From Rickettsiales bacterium (lineage in GTDB: Bacteria > Pseudomonadota > Alphaproteobacteria > Rickettsiales > Deianiraeaceae), in assembly GCA_017444095.1 (NCBI GenBank), contig JAFSXM010000016.1, forward strand, positions 1 to 33,830: 33,830 nt of DNA. Reading direction: 5' to 3'. The translations under genes and the position numbers were made by a program. Below are positions 1 through 7,087 of the stretch, piece after piece (within the stretch, counting starts at the first letter, position 1; the number at the start of each line of letters is the position of its first letter). Under the pieces are notes generated by a model. That model made no database searches and was not told the origin of the DNA. It saw only the letters and a program-made list of their open reading frames with translations.

Positions 1-77
1 CTTTTTAATGAAGCATTAGCTTGTGTTCTTTTCTTTGTTCTTCTTATATCTTTTTTTGAAGATTTTAAATTTGCCAT
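1..77 (-). CDS. rpsT: 30S ribosomal protein S20, 5' end only
   Basis: The minus strand starts with ATG at 77 and reads MANLKSSKKDIRRTKKRTQA before leaving the window. This is the typical lysine/arginine-rich N-terminus of bacterial S20 (MANxKSAxKRIRxTERR type), a primary binder of 16S rRNA in the small subunit. Only about 25 codons are present, so completeness cannot be judged. It is divergently oriented to the gene starting at 183, and the 105-nt gap holds an inverted repeat with back-to-back TTGACA boxes. Confidence 0.85.
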   Translation of the reverse strand, partial: MANLKSSKKDIRRTKKRTQANASLK

Positions 78-128
78 ACTTATTTATCTAATAATAATTA
101 CAATGTATTAACCATAAGATGTTATTTA

Positions 129-156
129 ATTGTCAAGGAATTATACACTTGACAAT
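129..156. promoter_or_regulatory. 9-bp inverted repeat with two opposed TTGACA boxes
   Basis: ATTGTCAAG (129-137) and CTTGACAAT (148-156) are perfect inverted copies separated by 10 nt. Each arm contains TTGACA, one on each strand. The right one is the -35 of the promoter for the gene at 183. The left one could be the -35 for rpsT, with a TTAATA-like -10 at 18-19 nt. The symmetry also suits a dimeric regulator. Only the repeat and the right-hand promoter are clear. Confidence 0.55.
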
Positions 157-176
157 ATGATGACTTATTATATAAT
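149..176 (+). promoter_or_regulatory. sigma-70 type promoter of the 183-2009 gene, probably leaderless
   Basis: TTGACA (149-154), a 16-nt spacer and TATAAT (171-176) are consensus-perfect hexamers. The ATG at 183 lies 6 nt after the -10, where transcription would normally begin, so the mRNA should have little or no 5' leader. No Shine-Dalgarno sequence fits in the space. Confidence 0.75.
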
Positions 177-182
177 CATCAT

Positions 183-2009
183 ATGAAAACAGAACAAGAT
201 ATAGACACAAAAACAATTCCAACGGAAGATGAATACGTGCAACAAGAAGCAAACAAGCTATCACAAGATGCAAACACATTATTTCCAAATTGGGAATTGT
301 TTGGACGTATAAAAAATTTTGGTTGCAATGCATCGGTCGATGAAATTGTAAATGAGAGAATTATTTTAGACGGAACTTTTTTTGACATCGTTTGCCATAT
401 ATCCAAAGACGGCACTTGTTATAACTATGTTCGTTTTAAACAACATAAACAGTCTACGCCAGAAACATGGATTGCAGACGGATACAAACAAACATATGAA
501 AATTTTCTTGTATCAAAAGCACAAAATACACAGAACTTAGAAAAGTATAATTACAATTTAACAAACCAAACATTATCTGCGGAACTTGTAAAAGACACAA
601 TACAAAGATACGAAAAATACGATGTTAATAATGACATTGTATTAGGAGGAAAACAAGACATTCAAAAGCTATATCAAAAAAACTTTGATATAAAGAAATA
701 TAATAAAAAATGTTTTTTTCATATAACCGAAAATAATCGCTCAATTGGTGTTTTTATTATTTTTGATAAAAATGATAAGAAATATGCAATAATTTGTAAC
801 CATACAAACAAAGACGACATAAATAAAGTAAAGGAAGATTTGAGAAAAAATTATACAATAATAAATTTACCAAGAGTGCAAAGCGATAATCATTCTTGTT
901 CGGTGCTAAATAAAATTTTTCTTACAGAAATGCATAAGTTTTTTGTTGAAGATAAACATGATATAAACGAACTTTTAAACTACAAAGATAAAGAAGATAA
1001 TAAAGGTGATATTGCCTTAACAGACAAAGTAAAAACACTATTTCCAAATTTATACAAATATCAGCAATACAATGTAACACAAAATAATCTAATTTCAGAA
1101 AATTTTAAGTCCAATTTACTAATTACAGATAAATATAACATAATTAAAGACAAAAAAAATCCTAACGAAAATAAAATTTTCAATCTTGGACTTTTAAGAG
1201 AAGGATGGGGTATGGCAATTGATTTTATAAGTCAAAATATAGAAAATGTTCCACTTTGTGAATTAGAAATATTTATGGAAAATTTTGAAAAACAATGTAA
1301 TTTTTTTGATAGAGTGATCTCTCTTCAAGCACAAAACAACATCAGCAAAAACAAGGATTATTTTGCAAACCAGCGAGAAGCAATTCAAAAAATTAAACAA
1401 GAAATTATAAATAGACAACAGAACAGAAAAAACAACGGCAAAGAAAAAAGATGTGATTTTATTTTCGATACAACATTGACAAGTCAAATTTTAGGTCATA
1501 CCACCATAGCAATATCTCCAAAATTTTGTGAATATGTTGAAAGATATAAACAATATTTTGGTGATACAATTTATCAGCGAAGTCAAGAACTATCAGCAAA
1601 AAAAGTAAAAATACAACCACTAATCGATAAATCAAACTATCAAACGGAAACCTTGCTACATCAGCTAGGAAAGCAACCAACAGACAACCACGGATCATCA
1701 TATGTAGAAATAGATGAAAATGTTGGAGATATTATTCAAAGAGTAAAACCATTTGAAGGAAATGAAGCGATTGTAATAGGTTTACGGAAAGAATATCAAG
1801 AAAAATATAAGAACACACACACTCAAATCATCAATAACAATCTCACTGATAAAAACATCATTGGCAACAAAATCTCCAATGATGACACAATCAATAAAGA
1901 AGACCACAAGAGTAAAGCAAATTATACTTACAACATTTATGACAGCAATAATAGTTCATCAGAACAACAAAAAGTTGATTTTGGAAACATAAATATGGGC
2001 TCTCTTTAA
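183..2009 (+). CDS. Putative CE-clan cysteine protease/acetyltransferase-like effector (608 aa)
   Basis: I recognise no whole-protein family, but residues 177-245 resemble the catalytic core of Ulp1/YopJ-type (clan CE) cysteine enzymes: His180 in KKCFFHI, Asp195 after a hydrophobic strand (GVFIIFD), Gln233 in RVQSD, and Cys239 in NHSCSVLNKIF. The spacing H-15-D-38-Q-6-C is close to yeast Ulp1 (H-17-D-43-Q-6-C, family knowledge). The usual Gly after the Cys is Ser here. Clan CE members in intracellular bacteria are commonly secreted deubiquitinases, deSUMOylases or acetyltransferases. No signal peptide or membrane segment is evident, which suits type IV export. The rest is Asn/Lys-rich, with a hydrophilic tail after about residue 540. 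The start is fixed by the promoter just upstream. The alternative is an orphan protein with a chance motif. Confidence 0.5.
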   Translation: MKTEQDIDTKTIPTEDEYVQQEANKLSQDANTLFPNWELFGRIKNFGCNASVDEIVNERIILDGTFFDIVCHISKDGTCYNYVRFKQHKQSTPETWIADGYKQTYENFLVSKAQNTQNLEKYNYNLTNQTLSAELVKDTIQRYEKYDVNNDIVLGGKQDIQKLYQKNFDIKKYNKKCFFHITENNRSIGVFIIFDKNDKKYAIICNHTNKDDINKVKEDLRKNYTIINLPRVQSDNHSCSVLNKIFLTEMHKFFVEDKHDINELLNYKDKEDNKGDIALTDKVKTLFPNLYKYQQYNVTQNNLISENFKSNLLITDKYNIIKDKKNPNENKIFNLGLLREGWGMAIDFISQNIENVPLCELEIFMENFEKQCNFFDRVISLQAQNNISKNKDYFANQREAIQKIKQEIINRQQNRKNNGKEKRCDFIFDTTLTSQILGHTTIAISPKFCEYVERYKQYFGDTIYQRSQELSAKKVKIQPLIDKSNYQTETLLHQLGKQPTDNHGSSYVEIDENVGDIIQRVKPFEGNEAIVIGLRKEYQEKYKNTHTQIINNNLTDKNIIGNKISNDDTINKEDHKSKANYTYNIYDSNNSSSEQQKVDFGNINMGSL

Positions 2010-2041
2010 AAATATGCCTTCCATTATTTTTTTTCTATCTT

Positions 2042-2057
2042 AAATCTTAAAAGATTT
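2042..2057. repeat. short palindrome before the tail-collar gene
   Basis: AAATCTT and AAGATTT are perfect arms with a 2-nt AA centre, ending 3 nt before the ATG at 2061. The hairpin is A/T-dominated and weak. It could mask the start codon or be part of a promoter; no clear -35/-10 pair is seen here. Confidence 0.3.
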
Positions 2058-2060
2058 TAT

Positions 2061-3215
2061 ATGGGATTAAATTTAAAACAACTCTTTCAAAATGAATATT
2101 CATTTGAAGAAACAATAAATGAAAACTTTTTTAAAGTTGATGTGTTTAGTCAATCACTCGTGATTGATAGAATTACAAATTCAACAGATGAAAACATTAT
2201 CAATAACAAATTATATTTAATAACAGAAAACACAGATGAATTATTTAGCGACAAGGTCAATCAATTAGCTTGTTATAATGCAAATCTTGGTTGGATGTTT
2301 TATGTTCCTCATACCGGTAAAATGATATTTCTACAAGCAGAAAATAAATATTATTTTTTTAATGGAACAGCTTGGAAAGAGTTTGTTGCTAATAGTGGCA
2401 GTTCTAATAATGATGATATTGATGTAGATTTAAGTAAATATTTGCTAAAAGAAAATAATTTATTAGACATCGAAGATAAAACATCAGCTTGTCATAATCT
2501 TGGAACATTGAGTGAAACAGAGTTAAATTCATCTTTTCTACGAAAAGACAATAATTTATCTGGTATAATAAACACAATTTCTGCTTGCCACAACATCGGC
2601 ACACTTACAGAACAGGAAATGCAATCAACGTTTTTATGTAAAAGTAAAAATTTATTAGATATAACAAATCAAGACCAAGCTTGCCACAACATCGGCACTC
2701 TTCGCGACTGGGAAATAAGACGAGTTGGAGACTATAAAATGTCAGCACAAAAACAAGATCACGATAATTGGTTTATTTGCGATGGTCGTGAGGTATTACG
2801 AAGTGAATATCCAGAACTATTCAGGATTATTTCAACAGATTTTGGTGCTGGAAACGGAACTACAACATTTAATATACCAAATTTTAAAAATAGAGCACCT
2901 TGGGGTGCAAATGGCAATCTCAATCATACAATCAACAGCGGACTACCAAACATTAAAGGTTATTATAGACCAGGTGGTAATTGGCCTTTAACGAATTTAA
3001 GAACGGATTTGACAAATGGAAATCAGACCATAGTTAATGGTGCTTTTTCCGTTTTAACGGAAACTGTTTCACTTATGATATCAAGCACAACAGGTAGTGC
3101 AATTAAACCAAAAGTTATGGAATTCGATGCATCAAAAAGTAATGCGATTTATGGCAATAGCACGATAGTTCAACCACCAGCAGTTTGTGTAAATATGTTT
3201 ATCTTAATGAAGTAG
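2061..3215 (+). CDS. Phage-type tail fibre protein: DUF2793-like N-terminus, NLGL-type repeats, tail collar domain
   Basis: The 384-aa product has three parts. Residues 40-110 match the pattern of DUF2793 (LYLI..., LACYNANLGWMFYVP, FFNGTAWKEF), a module of alphaproteobacterial phage and GTA tail proteins. Residues 128-219 hold three 32-residue repeats whose core is NL-x2-I-x6-ACHNIGTL, the tail-fibre 'NLSDLxDxxxARxNLGL' repeat type. Residues 220-300 are a Phage Tail Collar domain (GDYKMSAQ...WFICDGRE, YPELF, GTTTFNIPNF). The C-terminus (SNAIYGNSTIVQPPAVCV) is the usual collar-protein ending. It would be a receptor-binding or fibre subunit of a phage-derived particle or other appendage. It stands alone, 51 nt after the protease-like gene. 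The facing gene at 3976-5910 ends in a related domain. Confidence 0.75.
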   Translation: MGLNLKQLFQNEYSFEETINENFFKVDVFSQSLVIDRITNSTDENIINNKLYLITENTDELFSDKVNQLACYNANLGWMFYVPHTGKMIFLQAENKYYFFNGTAWKEFVANSGSSNNDDIDVDLSKYLLKENNLLDIEDKTSACHNLGTLSETELNSSFLRKDNNLSGIINTISACHNIGTLTEQEMQSTFLCKSKNLLDITNQDQACHNIGTLRDWEIRRVGDYKMSAQKQDHDNWFICDGREVLRSEYPELFRIISTDFGAGNGTTTFNIPNFKNRAPWGANGNLNHTINSGLPNIKGYYRPGGNWPLTNLRTDLTNGNQTIVNGAFSVLTETVSLMISSTTGSAIKPKVMEFDASKSNAIYGNSTIVQPPAVCVNMFILMK

Positions 3216-3269
3216 TTTTACTTTGGTATTTTATGTTGACTATAAATACCTTATAGGTAAAGCACAATT

Positions 3270-3677
3270 ATGTCATTGAAAAGTGATTATAAAGAATTAG
3301 AAAAATTATCACCATTAGAACAAAGCCAAAAAGTCCAAGCTATTACCAAAGGAGAAACAGGTTTTGGTTATGAAAATGCAGATGAAATTTTACAAGATTT
3401 ATACGATGAAATTGATGAATTAAAAAGTGAAATCAAACTAAATGATAACAACAATAATAATAAAACAAGAATTTTTGAAGAATTAGGTGATATATTGTTT
3501 GTTCTTGGCAACTTAGCAAATAAATTTGGTATAGATTGTAATGCTGCTTTATTGCATTCTATTAACGAATTTAAGAGAAGAATAATGTATTGTAAAGAAC
3601 ATTGTAGTTGTGGCGATTTAAAACAAATATCTAATACAGAAATGATAAAGCTTTGGAAAGAGGCAAAAAGAAAATAA
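3270..3677 (+). CDS. MazG-like nucleotide pyrophosphohydrolase, single-domain
   Basis: The 135-aa protein carries the MazG fold signature: ETGFGYENADEILQDLYDEIDELKSEI (first Glu-rich helix), then EELGDILFVLGNLANKFG, then LLHSINEFKRRIMYCKE. The EExxE-type and EELGD acidic residues bind Mg2+ in the all-alpha NTP pyrophosphatase superfamily, which hydrolyses (d)NTPs to monophosphates and PPi, typically as house-cleaning. E. coli MazG has two such domains (about 260 aa); this is one copy matching the C-terminal half. An Asn-rich insert (NDNNNNNK) separates the first two motifs. It lies 54 nt after the tail-collar gene on the same strand; there is no obvious functional link. Confidence 0.8.
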   Translation: MSLKSDYKELEKLSPLEQSQKVQAITKGETGFGYENADEILQDLYDEIDELKSEIKLNDNNNNNKTRIFEELGDILFVLGNLANKFGIDCNAALLHSINEFKRRIMYCKEHCSCGDLKQISNTEMIKLWKEAKRK

Positions 3678-3853
3678 TAAATATTTTGTTGCTATAATAA
3701 TACAAATAATATTTGCAAAAATAACACATTGAATAATGGATATACTTTTAGTAAGCATTATAGCACATAATATGTCGAAGAAAAGCAATGTCGTTAAATA
3801 ATATAAATAAAACTTGATTTTTACCTTCTTATTTGAAATTACAATGTATGTGA

Positions 3854-3927
3854 GGGATCATAGTTCAGTTGGCTAGAACGCTACTATGGCATAGTAGAGG
3901 TCTCGGGTTCGAGTCCCGATGATTCCA
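3854..3927 (+). tRNA. tRNA-Ala(GGC)
   Basis: A full cloverleaf can be drawn. The acceptor stem is GGGATCA/TGATTCC and includes the G3-U70 pair that is the alanine identity element. The D-arm is GTTC...GAAC, the anticodon stem CTACT/AGTAG has loop ATGGCAT (anticodon GGC), and the T-arm is TCGGG-TTCGAGT-CCCGA. Discriminator A at 3927; the 3' CCA is not encoded. It reads codon GCC. Confidence 0.95.
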
Positions 3928-3975
3928 CAAAATTACTTAATATCCGTTTGCTTATTTAACAAACAGGAGAAGATA

Positions 3976-5910
3976 TTAAGCCGTCCTCTTCCACATATAA
4001 ACTGCAAATGCAGGCGGTCTAACAACACCAGCACAATTCGTATTCCATATTCCACCAGTTGCACTACTCATAGACAGCTGAATTTTATCTTTATAACTAC
4101 TTACACCGCCATCATTAGCGTCTTTATAGCCACTTGTTGCAGAGCTTGTTGTAAATAAACCACCATCACCAGTAAAATATGCACCATCATTTATTGAAAA
4201 GCTACCTTTTACATTTGGTAAACAAGGTGTTGTTGTTCCACCACCGGAACCCGAACTAATAGTCCACAAGGTTTTATTGGCTTCAACCATTTGCCAAGCC
4301 CCACATCCAAGTTTTTTCTTAACATCGTCAGCCGTCCCTAATGATGTAGAGATATAAATTGAACCAACGGGCCAATTTGTTTCACAATTATCATTTTCAA
4401 TGCCCCATATCAATCTTAAATCATTAGACCAAGCACGATTTTCTTCTTTATGAACAGAAAAATAATGTAAACCTGTTTTATAGTCTATAAAAGTATACAT
4501 ACGATATGTCCAATTTGCCATAGTAACATCTAATGCTGTAGTTGAAAGAATATCCCTTATAATAAACACTCCTGCTCGATTTTCCGGCAATTGTCCATCA
4601 TAATTATTAGCAACACAATCGTTGTTGGAAAATTTATAAATACCCGGAGCCCACAAGGCTATGTTTTTACTTTTCTTATTATTATTAATTTTATTTATTG
4701 TGTTCTGTGCGATGTATAAACCATTATTTATAGCATCTTCACTACAAGCATCTATTCCATTTTTTAATTTATCTATCCTGTCTTTTAATTCATTTATAGC
4801 ATCTATAACATTTTTTCCGTCAGTCGTTAAATTTTCATCATTTAAAGATTGATAATGTGTAATAGATGTAAAATCATCTATGTCTTGTTTATTGTTCAAT
4901 GCAACACCAACTATTTCTGTTAAAGTTTTATATTTGACCAAATTCTCAAAAACACCCCTATCATAACCTTTATATATAGTTCTTGTATTCCCAGAATTAG
5001 TTACCACACTTGAAACCGCACTTGCATAATTTTGAACACAATTATTCAAAGTTTTATCGGTTGGATTTGTTGTTTCCACAACATTATGTTTAGCATCAAA
5101 ATAACATTGATTAGTTTTGCCTTTCGATATAAGTACATAAGCAGTATTTTCTTGTGTTGCTGGTATAAGAGATGAATTATCCGCATTATAAATTTCCAAT
5201 CTTCTTAAAGGAATGATAGTAGAAGCATAATGTGTGCCTGCTGTGGTTGTTTCGCCGTCTGCCTTAACAAAAACACCATATTTACCATTCGAAATGGCCG
5301 TATATGCTTCTTTTTTAGCATTCGCAGAGGTGTTATTCGTCCATTTAAATCCAAATGGATATGTCAATACAGAATGTGTAATATACTCAAAATTATGCCC
5401 TTGACTATCATATGCATAATTCTCCGGCAATCCAAGTGTTTCAGTCGGGACAACACCCCATACCAAAAAATCACCGATACAACACTTGTTGTAAGTTTTG
5501 CCATCACCGTAACAACTATTATACGATGTGGCTCCATCTCCAAATGTTGAGCCAACATAACAAGCATACACTTCTTGTCCAGCGTTATATACATTTGATG
5601 GATTCTCTTTTAAATACAAATCATTACCAATGGTAATAGTAGGATTTGCAGGAAATGGCAATCTGCCATTTATAGTAAAGAATTGCTGTAATGCTTCTTC
5701 TATTTTCTCCATTTTCTTTAAATCATTTCTTACTTGTGGATTAGTAGCATTATATGCTCCTAATGTAGCACCAGCTATTGTTCCCATTATTGCCACGGTT
5801 ATTGCTGTTTCTAATAATCCAAAGGAAGAATTACTATTATTGTTATTCTTTTTATTTTTATAATTATTTATTTTGTTTATTAAATTCTTTATAAGATATT
5901 TAAATATCAT
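3976..5910 (-). CDS. Type IV pilin-like protein with phage-fibre-like C-terminal domain (chimeric adhesin candidate)
   Basis: From the ATG at 5910 the 644-aa product has a 29-residue Lys/Asn-rich leader, then the prepilin motif S/FGLLE (Phe30, Glu34 as the +5 Glu) and a hydrophobic helix TAITVAIMGTIAG, as in type IV pilins and pseudopilins. Ser replaces the usual Gly at -1. Residues 70-200 match pilin-like proteins (EEALQQFFTINGRLPFPA; VPTETLGLPENYAYDSQG). The middle is linker-like with a short coiled coil. The last ~130 residues resemble phage fibre tips: NWPVGSIYISTS, GCGAWQMV, LPNVKG, and a terminal VRPPAFAVYMWKR. It would be processed by a prepilin peptidase, with the C-terminus displayed outside. 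A longer start at TTG 5973 is possible but would run through the 21-bp tandem repeat, so ATG 5910 is preferred. No pilus assembly genes are in the window. Confidence 0.7.
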   Translation of the reverse strand: MIFKYLIKNLINKINNYKNKKNNNNSNSSFGLLETAITVAIMGTIAGATLGAYNATNPQVRNDLKKMEKIEEALQQFFTINGRLPFPANPTITIGNDLYLKENPSNVYNAGQEVYACYVGSTFGDGATSYNSCYGDGKTYNKCCIGDFLVWGVVPTETLGLPENYAYDSQGHNFEYITHSVLTYPFGFKWTNNTSANAKKEAYTAISNGKYGVFVKADGETTTAGTHYASTIIPLRRLEIYNADNSSLIPATQENTAYVLISKGKTNQCYFDAKHNVVETTNPTDKTLNNCVQNYASAVSSVVTNSGNTRTIYKGYDRGVFENLVKYKTLTEIVGVALNNKQDIDDFTSITHYQSLNDENLTTDGKNVIDAINELKDRIDKLKNGIDACSEDAINNGLYIAQNTINKINNNKKSKNIALWAPGIYKFSNNDCVANNYDGQLPENRAGVFIIRDILSTTALDVTMANWTYRMYTFIDYKTGLHYFSVHKEENRAWSNDLRLIWGIENDNCETNWPVGSIYISTSLGTADDVKKKLGCGAWQMVEANKTLWTISSGSGGGTTTPCLPNVKGSFSINDGAYFTGDGGLFTTSSATSGYKDANDGGVSSYKDKIQLSMSSATGGIWNTNCAGVVRPPAFAVYMWKRTA

Positions 5911-5944
5911 ACTACTAATTGTAGTTAATAATTTGTTTATAATA

Positions 5945-5986
5945 ATTTGCAACTGGGGAAAAAATATTTGCAACTGGGGAAAAAAT
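5945..5986. repeat. two exact tandem copies of a 21-bp unit in a divergent promoter region
   Basis: Units 5945-5965 and 5966-5986 are identical and each contains TTGCAACTGGGGAAAAAA. They lie between the divergent genes starting at 5910 (minus) and 6002 (plus). The TTGCAA of the second unit is positioned as the -35 for the 6002 gene, so the duplication offers a second -35 21 bp upstream. Confidence 0.85.
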
Positions 5987-5995
5987 TATTACAAT
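5968..5995 (+). promoter_or_regulatory. promoter of the 6002-7012 gene, leaderless geometry
   Basis: TTGCAA (5968-5973), a 16-nt spacer and TACAAT (5990-5995) lie 6 nt before ATG 6002. This is the same -35/16/-10/6/ATG geometry as at 149-183. The -35 is inside the second tandem repeat unit. Confidence 0.6.
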
Positions 5996-6001
5996 AAATA
6001 T

Positions 6002-7012
6002 ATGATAAATGGCATCAACGACGAAGATAAAGATTGTAAAACAATTCTTAAAGATGCAACTACATATCAAAAAAGAATTATTTATAACTTTTTTGTTTCT
6101 TTTTTGGAAGCAAGAAAAAATAATTTTTCTTTAGATTCTATGCATAATTTGCAAGATGCTATTTATCGTTTGTATAGAAATCTTTATAAAGACATTCGCA
6201 TCTTGGATATCAAAGCTACGATTAAGGATTTTATATCAAACATTAATCAGTTTAGTGAAAAGATATTAACACATTCTTTGCCACAATCGTTCACACAAGC
6301 GATTATGCCCATTCAGAACGGCGTGTTAGAGGAAATGTTTGTCAGAACGCAAAATGCAATAAAAAACATAAAAAAACCAGATTCACAAACACTATCATTG
6401 CATGGTGTCTACGACGAAGAAGGAAGAGGTGAAATTTTTAAGAATATTTTAAAAGCTTATGATGAGCTAATGAAAGTTCTACATGATAATAAAACGATAA
6501 AGTATAAAAAGATAAATAACCTCATATCCGCGATAATTAAATATTTAGAGGATTATAAGAATAAGGAAAACAACATTATATGGTTTCAACGACTCGGCAG
6601 TAGTCCTTTTGTCTGTAAAGAAGAGTTAAATATTGCATTCATTAACTATTATGGCTACAAAATGCCACCGTTGGTCAAGGCAATTTTGGACGAAGATCTG
6701 CATGATCTTTATAATTACACTGGTACATGCATCAGTAGGCTAATGAATGATATCAGTGATGGAAAGATTAAGACTTATGATCAGTATAAAGAAGAACAAG
6801 ATGATCTGGCTAAGCAACATTTAAACAAATTGTTCAACATAAACACACCAGAAGATTTACTAAACTTCAATCACAGTACATATTGCTGTGGTTGTTGTAG
6901 CTATAATAATGATAGCATCTATCACGAAGGTATTAATAACGATGAAACAGAAATAAACAATCGTTATACCAATTGGAAGGCACAAAAACCATATTGGTGT
7001 TGTTTCTTGTGA
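6002..7012 (+). CDS. Orphan helical protein with C-terminal CaaX-like CCFL; paralogue of the gene after virB10
   Basis: No known family is recognised. The 336-aa protein is mostly helical and hydrophilic with no signal peptide. Residues 19-60 (FFVSFLEARK...LQDAIYRLYRN) align with the product at 27357-27992 (IFLAFLEVRK...LDDAIYRFVRE). A later stretch (YYGYKMPPLVKAIL) aligns with ATGYSVPEVILLIA there. The C-terminal region is Cys-rich (STYCCGCCSY) and the last four residues are C333-C334-F-L, fitting a CaaX box with X=Leu (geranylgeranylation type in eukaryotes). Export by the type IV system and lipidation in the host would explain these features; this is inference. The start at 6002 is chosen because the open frame upstream runs through the promoter and tandem repeat. 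Confidence 0.6.
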   Translation: MINGINDEDKDCKTILKDATTYQKRIIYNFFVSFLEARKNNFSLDSMHNLQDAIYRLYRNLYKDIRILDIKATIKDFISNINQFSEKILTHSLPQSFTQAIMPIQNGVLEEMFVRTQNAIKNIKKPDSQTLSLHGVYDEEGRGEIFKNILKAYDELMKVLHDNKTIKYKKINNLISAIIKYLEDYKNKENNIIWFQRLGSSPFVCKEELNIAFINYYGYKMPPLVKAILDEDLHDLYNYTGTCISRLMNDISDGKIKTYDQYKEEQDDLAKQHLNKLFNINTPEDLLNFNHSTYCCGCCSYNNDSIYHEGINNDETEINNRYTNWKAQKPYWCCFL

Positions 7013-7052
7013 TGTTGAAACAAAATCATAACATTCTTTGAAGAATGTATTA

Positions 7053-7080
7053 TTGCAATATTTTTTATTTTTGATATTGT
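7053..7080 (+). promoter_or_regulatory. candidate promoter of the outer-membrane-protein gene
   Basis: TTGCAA (7053-7058), 16 nt and TATTGT (7075-7080), then 7 nt to ATG 7088. It uses the same -35 hexamer and spacing as the 6002 gene. The -10 is a weaker match. Confidence 0.4.
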
Positions 7081-7087
7081 TTTATAG

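Noticed and set aside
3919..5863. Open frames on the plus strand opposite the pilin-fibre gene
   Set aside because: They mirror the codon pattern of the long minus-strand gene, have no family features and no promoters.
5873..6001. N-terminal extension of the CCFL gene with a hydrophobic helix
   Set aside because: It overlaps the divergent gene, the tandem repeats and the promoter; its hydrophobicity comes from antisense AT-rich sequence.
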